Shown one piece after another: positions 7,369 to 16,327 of a stretch of DNA of 64,000 nucleotides. Position numbers and translations under genes: made by a program. The notes under the pieces were generated by a model, which was not told the DNA's origin, ran no database searches, and saw only the letters and a program-made list of their open reading frames with translations. Source of the DNA: Pseudocitrobacter vendiensis. GTDB taxonomy: Bacteria; Pseudomonadota; Gammaproteobacteria; Enterobacterales; Enterobacteriaceae. Within the stretch, counting starts at the first letter, position 1. Every line of letters starts with the position of its first letter. The stretch spans positions 1-64,000 of the forward strand of contig NZ_CALSBS010000011.1 of the NCBI RefSeq assembly GCF_943590815.1, in the 5' to 3' direction.

Positions 7369-9651
7369 ATGAGCGATGTAGTTGGAACAATAAAAGCATT
7401 AGTAGGACAAGCCTTTGCTATTTCCCCTGATGGGAGCAGGCGTTTATTGGTGGAGGGAGATAAAATCCTGTCCGGAGAGCAAGTTGAAACCAGCGCTACC
7501 GGAGCAGTTTCAATAACTCTACCGAATGGAAAAATGCTCGATCTTGGCCGAGATAGTCATTGGAATACTACAAACGCAACCGCTTTCACTCCCACAGAAG
7601 ATACTGCAAGTGACGTCGCTGCGCTCCAACAGGCGATTGCCGATGGCATGGATCCAACACAAACTCTTGAAGCAACCGCGGCAGGGCCACAGGCTGTTGC
7701 AGAGAGCGGCACGCCAGGTGCTGGGGGCGCACATACACATGTCGTTCTTGATCTTACTGGAGAAATGCTCGATCCCACAGCAGGGTATCCTACTGATGGA
7801 TTGAATTTTCCTGGCACCGAAATTGAAGAAGAGCTGACTATTCTCGATACAGATATGGACACCGACACGGATACGGATACGGATACGGATACGGATACGG
7901 ATACGGATACGGATACCGATACAGACACGGATACCGATACCGATACCGATACCGATACCGATACCGATACCGATACTGACACAGACACAGACACTGACAC
8001 AGACACAGACACAGACACGGATACTGACACAGACACGGATACCGATACGGATACTGACACCGACACCGATACGGATACTGACACCGATACGGACACCGAC
8101 ACCGATACGGATACTGACACCGATACGGATACTGACACCGATACCGACACGGATACCGACACAGATACAGACACGGACCCCGACTATCGCTTAACCGTAC
8201 ACATCACCCCAGGCACGCCACAAGAGAATCCTGGCGAACCTTCGGACGACAAGTTTCTTGAAGTGAATGGCGGCAGCAAAGATCCCAGCGGACTCGGGTT
8301 CGATGTAGTCGATGGTAAGATAGTTGCGATTGGCGATAATGTGCGCGTCTGGATCGCACCAGGGGATACACCTCCCGCCTGTAACGATCCGAAAAATCAA
8401 GTTATCTATTACGACAAAAGCAATGCCAGTTCAGACAAAGCAGGCGATAATTACAGCGACATCTTTGTCCTGGACGTCAACAACAATGCTAATGTAACGA
8501 AGGTTCAGGGTAATAAAATTACCGATGGTGATGGTTACAAGGACTACATCTTCCTGGTAGGAGCAGGAGAAGATTATCGGATAGATGCCAGCGATCCAAA
8601 TAATGGTCACCTGAACGAACTCACCGCTATTGCCGTTTATGGCAAAGAAAGCGGGAAAATGATCCTGGGCAGTCCTGCGTCTAACCATATTGAAGGCATC
8701 ATCTATGGCGACGGTCTTTCCGAATATCCAGGCGACACTGAAGCAACCTGGACGCTGAAATTTACGCTGGATATTCAGCTCGATAGCCCTGGGAACGCAG
8801 AAACGTTAACGTACGTCACACTTGATGGCCTTCCTGAGGGCGCAACATTTACCAGTGACGACCCTTCAAGTTCGGTAACCGTCACCTATGAAAATGGCGT
8901 GTATACCCTCGCCTTCCCTGACGGTACTTCTGGCTACAAAGGCACAATGACCGTAACGGTGCCGGATGGCCAGCAAGAGCTGGGTGAGATCACCATGAAT
9001 GTGGAAACCACTATTGATGGCGATCATCAAAGCGAATTTATCTTTGATGCTGACGAAGGCATGGCTTACGACAGCGAAGCAGACAGTGCCGACATGCAAT
9101 CTGCGGATATGTTGGCTTCTTCAGACGACGAAAGCGAAGTATTAATGCAGTCATCCTCCCATGACGAAGGCACCGATAATAACGATACAGGTTCGCAGGC
9201 AAATGTTGAGGACGAAACGCAGGAAGTCAGTGAAGAGAACTTACTCGTTGATACATCTCAACTTAGTCTCGACTCAGTCGCGTATGACATCGCGCAGCCC
9301 ACACCAGACAGTGAAATCGACTCGCTGAAGACGCTGCTGGGAGAAAACAGTGAAACGGGGGTGGAAGAAACATCTACAGATACTGAAACTACTGCGACAC
9401 ACCCGCTGGAAACTGAACAGACAGTGTTGAGCCAGGAAGAGCCATTAAACTTTAACGATCTGCTTCACAATGAGGCAACTCAAAATATTAGCGAGCTTAT
9501 TCAGACACCAGAAGAACTGGCGATTGCTGATAATCAGCAGGTAAAACATGTGCCGGCAGAAGGTGGTGATGCTGAGAACAGCGATGTCTGGGCCATCTCG
9601 GACGAGTCCCAGGTAGATAATTTAATTGCGAAACCAGAAGCGGAGTCCTGA
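7369..9651 (+). CDS. Short retention-module adhesin (LapA/BapA-like) with an Asp-Thr repeat
   Basis: Predicted type I-secreted surface protein. Residues 1-100 form the LapA-type retention module (MSDVVGTIKALVGQAFAISP and LPNGKMLDLG), which stalls export in the TolC-like channel. TAAG at 103-106 is the kind of di-alanine site cut by LapG. Residues 164-269 are an unbroken run of about 53 Asp-Thr dipeptides. Residues 270-570 hold beta-rich segments (DYRLTVHIT, WTLKFTLDIQL) and 570-760 is very acidic. The tail (HVPAE, SDVW, LIAKPE) is shared with the upstream remnant and is probably the secretion signal. I see no GGxGxDxLx calcium repeats. At 760 residues it is far shorter than LapA, BapA or SiiE. 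AGAGGA precedes the ATG. Confidence 0.82.
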   Translation: MSDVVGTIKALVGQAFAISPDGSRRLLVEGDKILSGEQVETSATGAVSITLPNGKMLDLGRDSHWNTTNATAFTPTEDTASDVAALQQAIADGMDPTQTLEATAAGPQAVAESGTPGAGGAHTHVVLDLTGEMLDPTAGYPTDGLNFPGTEIEEELTILDTDMDTDTDTDTDTDTDTDTDTDTDTDTDTDTDTDTDTDTDTDTDTDTDTDTDTDTDTDTDTDTDTDTDTDTDTDTDTDTDTDTDTDTDTDTDTDTDTDTDTDTDTDTDTDPDYRLTVHITPGTPQENPGEPSDDKFLEVNGGSKDPSGLGFDVVDGKIVAIGDNVRVWIAPGDTPPACNDPKNQVIYYDKSNASSDKAGDNYSDIFVLDVNNNANVTKVQGNKITDGDGYKDYIFLVGAGEDYRIDASDPNNGHLNELTAIAVYGKESGKMILGSPASNHIEGIIYGDGLSEYPGDTEATWTLKFTLDIQLDSPGNAETLTYVTLDGLPEGATFTSDDPSSSVTVTYENGVYTLAFPDGTSGYKGTMTVTVPDGQQELGEITMNVETTIDGDHQSEFIFDADEGMAYDSEADSADMQSADMLASSDDESEVLMQSSSHDEGTDNNDTGSQANVEDETQEVSEENLLVDTSQLSLDSVAYDIAQPTPDSEIDSLKTLLGENSETGVEETSTDTETTATHPLETEQTVLSQEEPLNFNDLLHNEATQNISELIQTPEELAIADNQQVKHVPAEGGDAENSDVWAISDESQVDNLIAKPEAES
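7858..8175 (+). repeat. In-frame hexanucleotide (GAY-ACN) tandem repeat encoding poly-(Asp-Thr)
   Basis: About 53 copies of a six-base unit encode an uninterrupted Asp-Thr run. Homogeneous blocks are visible: GATACG at the start, then GATACC, then GACACA, then alternating GATACT/GACACC/GATACG units. This suggests repeated local expansion by slippage or unequal recombination. Because the unit is six bases, copy-number change never shifts the frame. The other strand reads as an open Val-Ser frame, which is an artefact. Confidence 0.95.
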
Positions 9652-9660
9652 CGGGTGACA

Positions 9661-9691
9661 GAAATGCGCGCCCTTAAAGGGGGCGCATTTC
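9661..9691 (+). terminator. Terminator hairpin after the adhesin gene
   Basis: GAAATGCGC and GCGCATTTC pair around a GCCC/GGGG core nine bases after the stop, followed by CATCTCTTTT. This is a good intrinsic terminator that separates the adhesin from the secretion genes, which may therefore have their own promoter. Confidence 0.7.
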
Positions 9692-9839
9692 ATCTCTTTT
9701 AATAATCAGGTCGGTAAATATATAAGACCTGAATATTTTGAACCACACGGCTCTGACGATATTCAATTTTTCACGCGACATTACCCCTGGTGGGCCAGCT
9801 CACCAGCAAGGGAACAGAACATAATGAAAGGACATCATC

Positions 9840-11192
9840 ATGCATAAAACGATTCGCGTTTTAACCAGTCTCTCTCTACCATTACTTTTCGCTCAGAACG
9901 TTAGCGCAGCGACGCTTGAACAGGCGGTGAAAGACAGTTTACTGTGGCATCCGCAGGTCAGTGCTTCAGTTAACAGTCGTTACTCCGCGGATCAAGACTT
10001 ACGCGCAGCGAAAGGGGGCTATCTACCCACTCTTGACCTCACTGCAGGAACAGGATGGGAACAAACAGACAATGCCTCTACGCGTGCAGCAAACGATCAT
10101 CGACGCGATCTGCACCGTAGTGAATCCAGCATAAATCTGAGCCAGAACCTCTTTAATGGTTTTGCCACCACCAGTGAAGTTGCCAGGCAACAGGCAACCG
10201 TAAATTCCCGGGCGCACGCGGTGATGAACACCAGCGAAGTCACCGCTCTTACCGCAATCCAGACATATCTGGATGTATTAATGCGTCAAAAAATGGTGCA
10301 ACTGGCCGAAGAAAACCTTAAAAACCATGAACGTGTTTTCGACCAGATTCGCCTTCGTACTGAACAAGGAGTTGGACGAACGGCGGACTTCGAGCAGGCC
10401 CAGGCTCGTCTCGCACAGGCGCAAAACAATTTGCTGACTGAACAAACCAACCTGCAGGATGCGCAAGCCAATTACTATAGCGTCGTGGGTAAAGAAGCAA
10501 CGGATTTATCACTGCCGGTTATGACCCAGATCCCCGCCTCACAGGTCGAGGCGCGCAAACTTATGCTGGACAATAGCCCACTCCTGAAGCAGGCGGATTC
10601 CGATGTTGAAGCCACTCGCCAGCAGTATGAAGCGGCGAAATCCCGTTTCTATCCAAGTGTGGACGTTGATGTTGGTCGTCGTATGGATAATAACGTCGAC
10701 GGTACGCGCGGGCATGATCAGGAATGGCAGGCGATGGTCAGGATGCGTTATAACTTATTCAATGGCGGCAGCGATAAAGCACAGCTCTCTTCCTATGCTT
10801 ACAAAATGCAGGAAGCGCAGGATGTAAAACGCAATGCGCTTCGTCAGTTAGATGAGGAGTTACGCCTCTCCTGGAACGCATGGGAAAACGCTAAAAAACA
10901 AGTCCCTATCGCAAAAGATTACGCCGAACGCAGTGCCACCGTCCGCACGGCATACCAGGAACAGTTTAGTATTGGCGAACGCAGCCTGCTGGATATGCTG
11001 GACAGCGAAAACGAAGTTTTCACGGCTCAGCGCCGCTACGTCGAAATGCAGTTCGTTGAGATGTTCACGACGTACCGTATTAACGCTCGCATTGGCGATC
11101 TGTTGAAACAACTTAAGATTCAGGCGCCTTCTGCGGCTCAGCCAGGAGAAGAGCAGCAAACTGCTCATGTCAATCTGCCTGAACTGAAGTAA
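9840..11192 (+). CDS. TolC-family outer membrane channel of the adhesin secretion system (LapE/AggA-like)
   Basis: Outer-membrane trimeric channel subunit through which the adhesin should be exported and held. The 450-residue protein has a signal peptide (cleavage probably after NVSA, about residue 22). It has two tandem outer-membrane efflux repeats with long helical stretches rich in Gln, Ala and Glu, the second including the typical GERSLLDMLDSENE segment. GAAAGG precedes the ATG. The ABC and adaptor genes follow on the same strand. Retention of the adhesin inside this channel is inferred from the Lap model. Confidence 0.85.
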   Translation: MHKTIRVLTSLSLPLLFAQNVSAATLEQAVKDSLLWHPQVSASVNSRYSADQDLRAAKGGYLPTLDLTAGTGWEQTDNASTRAANDHRRDLHRSESSINLSQNLFNGFATTSEVARQQATVNSRAHAVMNTSEVTALTAIQTYLDVLMRQKMVQLAEENLKNHERVFDQIRLRTEQGVGRTADFEQAQARLAQAQNNLLTEQTNLQDAQANYYSVVGKEATDLSLPVMTQIPASQVEARKLMLDNSPLLKQADSDVEATRQQYEAAKSRFYPSVDVDVGRRMDNNVDGTRGHDQEWQAMVRMRYNLFNGGSDKAQLSSYAYKMQEAQDVKRNALRQLDEELRLSWNAWENAKKQVPIAKDYAERSATVRTAYQEQFSIGERSLLDMLDSENEVFTAQRRYVEMQFVEMFTTYRINARIGDLLKQLKIQAPSAAQPGEEQQTAHVNLPELK

Positions 11193-11292
11193 TTGATATT
11201 AGGCTCACGGGCTAATTCATCAGTTCCTGATGGACTAGCCCCTATTTTCTTTGCGCCTAAGCGAATTTTCGCTGGAATTTGAGGGGCTGACT

Positions 11293-13479
11293 ATGGCCAC
11301 ATCAACTGATTCACTTGATCCTGTGATCACCACTGCTGAGCATTCACTCAGAGACGACCCGCGTCAAAGTCATGACGATCCTTTGCTCGATTCGCTGATG
11401 ATTGTTTGCAAACTGCACAACATCATTACCAGCCGTAACGTGTTAACTGCGGGCCTTCCCTTACAGGCGAACCTACTCACGCAAAGCGTATTTCCGCGTG
11501 CAGCGCAACGAGCAGGGCTGAAAGCCCGTGTACTACATCGCTCACTGGATAAGATTTCCGCCATATCTCTTCCCGCCATACTGCTGCTGAAAAATGAGCA
11601 GGCTACTGTATTGATTGGCTGGGACGAACAACATCGAGCCCGATTGCTTCCAACGGAAACGGAAGGCGGTGAAATAGTGCTCGAAATGGAAAAACTGGCT
11701 GAAAGCTACAGTGGGAAAGTTATTTTTCTTCAGCCGGAACATGAGTTTGACAGCCAGCCGACAGCGGATATCCCGAAAACCAAAAACTGGTTTAAAGACA
11801 CACTAAAACTGTCAAAATTCCTCTATATTGATTCCATCGTCGCCAGTTTTATTATCAATCTAATCGCGATCGCTACCCCATTATTTGTAATGAACGTCTA
11901 CGATCGCGTCGTACCAAACCAGGCGACGGCGACGCTTTGGGTACTGGCCATTGGCATCTCCGTCGCGTTCGTTTTCGACCTGATTCTCAAAATATTGCGG
12001 GGAATCTGTCTCGATCTCGCAGGCAAAAAAACAGATCTCATTGTATCCGCAGCGCTCTTTGAACGTTTGTTAGGAATGAAAATGAAGCAACGTCCGGCAA
12101 GAGTGGGCGGTTTTACGCAGAACTTTCAGGAATATCAATCCGTAAGAGATTTCCTGTCTTCGCTAACGCTCACAGCTCTTATTGACGTGCCTTTTACCTT
12201 ACTGATATTGCTGGTCATCGCTATTATCGGCGGTCCGCTGGCCTTCATTCCTCTTCTCTGTTACCCCATCGCACTACTGGTTAACTGGATGATTCAGAAG
12301 CCATTGTTGGCTGAGGTGCAAAAAACTTACCGCCTCTCAAACGAACGACAAGCCATGTTAGTTGAAACCGTGACCGGTCTCGATGCAATTAAAGTCAACA
12401 ACGCCCAAAGCGAACGCCAGTACCAGTGGGAACAAATCATCAGCCAGCTCAGTAAGCTGGAGCTTCGCGTAAAATCGCTTTCCTATATAGCGGTCAATTT
12501 CACTACCTGGATCCAGCAATTTGGAGGCGTCGTTCTGATTGTTGCCGGTGTTTACAGCATCATCGCGGGCAACCTGAGTATGGGGGGCTTAATCGCCTGC
12601 TACCTTTTAAATCGCCGGGCAATGATGCCGATTGGCCAGCTTTGTGGCTTGATCACCCGATATCAACGCGCTCGAATGACGAAAGCAACCATCGATCGAA
12701 TGATGGATCTTGAGCAAGAAGTTGAAAGTGATGAAGTGCCGCTCAAGCGCGAAACCCTCTCTGGCGCGATAGAATTCCGTGATGTTGTCTTCCGTTATCC
12801 GCAAAACCAATATGTTTCGCTTAACGGAATCTCACTGCAAATTACGCCAGGGGAAAAAGTGGGGATCATCGGGCGTAGCGGCTCAGGGAAAAGTTCCCTG
12901 GCCAAACTGCTGGTTGGTTTTTACCAGCCCGAAGGTGGGACAATCCTTATTGATGGTATTGATTCACGTCAGCTCGACATTAACGATGTTCGCCACAATA
13001 TTGGTTATGCGCCGCAGGATATTCACCTGTTCAGCGGTACACTGCGCGATAACTTGCTAAGTGGCGCGGGGTATGTTGATGAAGAGACGATGCTTCGCGC
13101 CGCCACTCTGGCTGGCGTGCATGAGTTTGCTCGTCGCCATCCTTCGGGCTACAACATGCAGGTTGGCGAACGTGGAATGAATTTATCTGGCGGGCAACGC
13201 CAGGCCGTCGCCCTGGCCCGGGCATTGCTTCTTGACCCGCCTATCCTGTTGATGGATGAACCCACCAGTTCAATGGACAACACCAGCGAAGATTTGATTA
13301 AAAAAGCACTTGCCCCCATCGTCAGCAACAAAACGTTGCTGTTGGTTACTCACCGGGCATCGCTACTGTCGTTGGTAGATCGTTTGATTATTCTCGATAA
13401 CGGCAAAATCATTGCCGACGGTCCTAAAGAAAGCGTCATGAATGCGCTAAGGAAGGGGCAAATCCATGCGAATCGCTAA
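11293..13479 (+). CDS. Type I secretion ABC transporter, permease/ATPase (LapB-like)
   Basis: Inner-membrane ATPase that drives adhesin export. From the chosen ATG it has 728 residues: an N-terminal C39-like domain without an obvious catalytic Cys (about 30-150), a six-helix ABC transmembrane domain (about 165-440) and a nucleotide-binding domain. Walker A is GRSGSGKS at 527-534, the signature is LSGGQRQ and Walker B is ILLMDEPTSSMD. The inactive peptidase-like domain is typical of exporters of RTX and LapA-type proteins, whose substrates carry C-terminal signals. ATG 11293 has GAGGGG upstream; an earlier TTG frame at 11251 has nothing comparable. The stop overlaps the adaptor start by 14 bases. 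Confidence 0.9.
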   Translation: MATSTDSLDPVITTAEHSLRDDPRQSHDDPLLDSLMIVCKLHNIITSRNVLTAGLPLQANLLTQSVFPRAAQRAGLKARVLHRSLDKISAISLPAILLLKNEQATVLIGWDEQHRARLLPTETEGGEIVLEMEKLAESYSGKVIFLQPEHEFDSQPTADIPKTKNWFKDTLKLSKFLYIDSIVASFIINLIAIATPLFVMNVYDRVVPNQATATLWVLAIGISVAFVFDLILKILRGICLDLAGKKTDLIVSAALFERLLGMKMKQRPARVGGFTQNFQEYQSVRDFLSSLTLTALIDVPFTLLILLVIAIIGGPLAFIPLLCYPIALLVNWMIQKPLLAEVQKTYRLSNERQAMLVETVTGLDAIKVNNAQSERQYQWEQIISQLSKLELRVKSLSYIAVNFTTWIQQFGGVVLIVAGVYSIIAGNLSMGGLIACYLLNRRAMMPIGQLCGLITRYQRARMTKATIDRMMDLEQEVESDEVPLKRETLSGAIEFRDVVFRYPQNQYVSLNGISLQITPGEKVGIIGRSGSGKSSLAKLLVGFYQPEGGTILIDGIDSRQLDINDVRHNIGYAPQDIHLFSGTLRDNLLSGAGYVDEETMLRAATLAGVHEFARRHPSGYNMQVGERGMNLSGGQRQAVALARALLLDPPILLMDEPTSSMDNTSEDLIKKALAPIVSNKTLLLVTHRASLLSLVDRLIILDNGKIIADGPKESVMNALRKGQIHANR

Positions 13480-14830
13480 CCAATTGAACCGTCTGACAAA
13501 ATGGCTTTTTGGTGATAAAAGTGCAACAACGCTCACTGCAAATGAAGTTAACAAAGCCCTTCTGGATGACTCACCGCGCGTGGTGCGCATCACCCTATGG
13601 GCGATTCTGGCATTCTTTGCGGTCATGCTGACCTGGGCTGCGCTGGCGGATATTGATGAAGTAACGCGCGGCGATGGTCGGGCTATCCCATCATCGCGTC
13701 TGCAAAAAGTGCAAAACCTTGAGGGCGGTATTATCTCGGAAGTATTTGTGCATGAAGGCGAAATTGTTAAGGCTGGCGCACCGCTGCTGCGTCTGGACGA
13801 TACCCGTTTCCGCTCGAACGCCGGGGAGTCGGAGGCCGACCGCCTGGCGCTGGAAGCCCGCGTTCAGCGTCTGACCGCACAACTTGCCGATAAAGAAATC
13901 CTGGAACTGTCGCCGGAAATTACGCAAAAATCGCCAGATATCGCCAACGGAGAAATGGAGCTTTTCACCAGCGTCAAACAGCGGATCCAAAGCGAAATTG
14001 GTGGGCTCAATGAACAGCTGGTGCAGAAGAAGCAGGAACTGCTGGACTACCAGGCGAAAGCCAGCCAGACCCGCCGCAGCCTTGGCCTGCTGCAACAGGA
14101 GATCAGCATGTCAGAGCCGCTGGTCGCCAAAGGGGCGATTTCGAAAGTGGAGATCCTGCGCCTGCGCCGCTCGGAGGTGGACACACGTGGCCAGCTGGAA
14201 TCACTGACGCTGGCTATCCCGCGTGCGGAAGCCGCAATTAAGGAAATCGAAAATAAGATTGGCGAAACGCGCGATCGTTATCGCGGCGAAGCGCTGTCGC
14301 AGCTTAACGAAGCGCGTACCGATCTCAGCAAAACACAGGCGTCGGGCAAGGCTATCGAAGACCGGGTTAACCGTACGCTGGTGACCTCACCGGTGCGCGG
14401 CGTCGTGCAGCAGTTGATGGTCAACACCATCGGCGGCGTTATCCAGCCGGGTAGTGACCTGGTGGAAATTGTCCCGCTCGACGATACCCTGCTGATTGAA
14501 ACCAAAATTCGCCCGCAGGATATTGCGTTCCTGCACCCTGGTCAGGAAGCGATGGTGAAATTCACCGCCTACGACTACACCATCTACGGCGGTCTGAAAG
14601 CCACGCTTGAGCAGATAAGCCCGGATACGGTGACCGATAAAGACGGCAAAAGCTTCTATATCGTGCGCCTGCGCACCGAGAAAAATCACCTTGGTAGCGA
14701 TGAAAAACCCCTGCTAATTATTCCCGGAATGGTCGCATCGGTGGATATCATTACCGGCAGAAAAACCATTCTGGCCTATCTGCTAAAACCGATTCTGCGC
14801 GCCAGAGCTGAAGCTTTCCGCGAACGATAA
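13466..14830 (+). CDS. HlyD-family periplasmic adaptor of the type I secretion system (LapC-like)
   Basis: Membrane fusion protein linking the ABC exporter to the TolC-like channel. The 454 residues have a short cytoplasmic N-terminus, one TM helix (about 34-55), a lipoyl-like beta segment (IPSSRLQKVQNLEGGIISEV), a long coiled coil (about 110-290) and a beta-barrel domain (LVTSPVRGVVQQL onward). ATGCGAATC at 13466 lies inside the end of the ABC gene, so the two are translationally coupled. Codon use becomes more GC-rich in this gene than in the early part of the locus. A REP element follows the stop. Confidence 0.9.
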   Translation: MRIANQLNRLTKWLFGDKSATTLTANEVNKALLDDSPRVVRITLWAILAFFAVMLTWAALADIDEVTRGDGRAIPSSRLQKVQNLEGGIISEVFVHEGEIVKAGAPLLRLDDTRFRSNAGESEADRLALEARVQRLTAQLADKEILELSPEITQKSPDIANGEMELFTSVKQRIQSEIGGLNEQLVQKKQELLDYQAKASQTRRSLGLLQQEISMSEPLVAKGAISKVEILRLRRSEVDTRGQLESLTLAIPRAEAAIKEIENKIGETRDRYRGEALSQLNEARTDLSKTQASGKAIEDRVNRTLVTSPVRGVVQQLMVNTIGGVIQPGSDLVEIVPLDDTLLIETKIRPQDIAFLHPGQEAMVKFTAYDYTIYGGLKATLEQISPDTVTDKDGKSFYIVRLRTEKNHLGSDEKPLLIIPGMVASVDIITGRKTILAYLLKPILRARAEAFRER

Positions 14831-14845
14831 TTGTGTAAACCGTAA

Positions 14846-14905
14846 TGTCGCCTTATCCGGCCTACGAGATCCCGTAGGCCTGATAAGCGAAACGCCATCA
14901 GGCTC
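14846..14905. repeat. REP-type palindromic element
   Basis: The text TCGCCTTATCCGGCCTAC, then GTAGGCCTGATAAGCG, then CGCCATCAGGC has the look of classic E. coli-type REP/BIME sequences, with two facing palindromic arms. It lies between the convergent adaptor gene and ceramide synthase-like gene and could limit read-through. Confidence 0.85.
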
Positions 14906-14908
14906 GGT

Positions 14909-16048
14909 TCAGCGCAACGGCCCACCTAAGTCCTTCTCATACAACCGATAACGTTTGTAAGGCAGTGCACCTATTTTCTCAAGGATCGTCCGCATTCCCG
15001 TATTGGTTTCCAGAATCCAGGACATCTCCAGCGCGTCAATGCGGCGCTTCGCAAACGGCACGCGCAGCGCTTCAATCAGTAATAACGCAATCACCGGGCC
15101 AATACGGCTAAACTGGTGCTCTTTACAAATACCCATCAGCGGCACGCGCGCGGTGCGCACGCCGCTGACTTTTAAGCGCCATAGCAGCTTCACCCAGCCA
15201 AAGGGAAACAGATGCCCGTTTAAATCGGCAATCGCTTCATTGAGATTGGGCATGCCCACGATAAAACCGCACGGCGCGGAATCGATCTCTGCAATGTAGA
15301 TCATGTCATCGGGCACCAGAAACTTCAGTTGATCGCCCATCGTGGCGAATTCACGTTCGGTGAAGGGGACAAACCCCCAGTTATGCTGCCAGCCGGAGTT
15401 AAAGACCTCGCGTAATATCTGCATCTCTTCGGCGAAGCGTTTTCGGTCAATGCAGCGGATTGTCACCTTTTTACGCACCTGATCCATCAGGCGGGTGAGC
15501 GAGGGCGAGAATGTTAAATCAGTGCGTTTCATCCAATAAGCCAGTAAATCGATGCCTTTACTATATCCCTGTTGCTCTACGCGCGGGCCATACCAGGGTT
15601 TTCCGTGCGGCATCATTACTGAAGGCGGCGTGTCGAAACCGTCAACCAGTAAGCCACTCTCCTGGTTAATGTTCAGACTAAAAGGACCGGTAATTTTTCG
15701 CGCGCCTTCCGCGATTAACCACGCCTCTGCGGCCAAACACAGCGCCCTGAACACCTCCGCATCGTCAATTGCATCAATCATCCCGATATGTCCGCTGTCC
15801 TCACCGTAGCGTTCACGGTGCAGCATATCAATCTGCGCGGTAATTCGCCCCACCAGCTCGCCGTTTTTGCGTGCGATCCACGCCTGCCAGCGGATATGTT
15901 CAGTCCCGGGGTTCTTTGCAGAAAGATGCTCTTCGCGCTCAATTATCAACGGCGGGATCCAGTTGGGATCGTCGCCATAAAGTGAAGAAGGAAAAGAGAT
16001 AAAAGCCTGGCGTTCGCGCTTACTCACCACTTTTTCAACGCTAATCAT
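14909..16048 (-). CDS. GNAT-fold bacterial ceramide synthase-like acyltransferase (bCerS-like)
   Basis: Proposed N-acyltransferase that joins a fatty acyl group to a sphingoid base. The 379-residue protein belongs to the roughly 380-residue GNAT-like family with the hallmark stretches IDDAEVFRALCLAAEAW, ITGPFSLNINQESGLLVDGF and MMPHGKPWYGP, and a second GNAT-like half ending KIGALPYKRYRLYEK. In Caulobacter a GNAT-like protein of this type is the bacterial ceramide synthase, found near spt and cerR. Here it is divergent from the acyl-ligase/CerR/ACP/SPT operon. ATG 16048 has AGG eight bases upstream; a TTG two codons earlier is less likely. Activity is inferred from family and context. Confidence 0.72.
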   Translation of the reverse strand: MISVEKVVSKRERQAFISFPSSLYGDDPNWIPPLIIEREEHLSAKNPGTEHIRWQAWIARKNGELVGRITAQIDMLHRERYGEDSGHIGMIDAIDDAEVFRALCLAAEAWLIAEGARKITGPFSLNINQESGLLVDGFDTPPSVMMPHGKPWYGPRVEQQGYSKGIDLLAYWMKRTDLTFSPSLTRLMDQVRKKVTIRCIDRKRFAEEMQILREVFNSGWQHNWGFVPFTEREFATMGDQLKFLVPDDMIYIAEIDSAPCGFIVGMPNLNEAIADLNGHLFPFGWVKLLWRLKVSGVRTARVPLMGICKEHQFSRIGPVIALLLIEALRVPFAKRRIDALEMSWILETNTGMRTILEKIGALPYKRYRLYEKDLGGPLR

Positions 16049-16327
16049 AAACAACCTGCATAAGATATTTAATAAAATAACAATAATGAATAATTCAAAT
16101 AAAACGCTTCAGGCTACTGAATCCTTTTTATTACAGACTAGCCATAAATGTCAGTAGACACGCTTATCAATTGACAAGAACAATAATAAAACGCAATCAA
16201 TAGCTTTCAGTGAATATATTATTCAGCACGCCAAAATAAACACCGCGTGAAACTTTACCTTTTATGACAATATAACTTATATTACCGTCGCCGTATTGCC
16301 CTGTAACTTTTTAATTAAATATTATTC

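Noticed and set aside
7557-8174. Minus-strand open frame of 205 codons rich in Val-Ser repeats
   Set aside because: It is the antisense of the hexanucleotide array, which has no stop in several frames; the sense strand has the domain structure and ribosome site.
7858-8175. CRISPR array
   Set aside because: Repeats are six bases with no spacers and are in frame with a protein.
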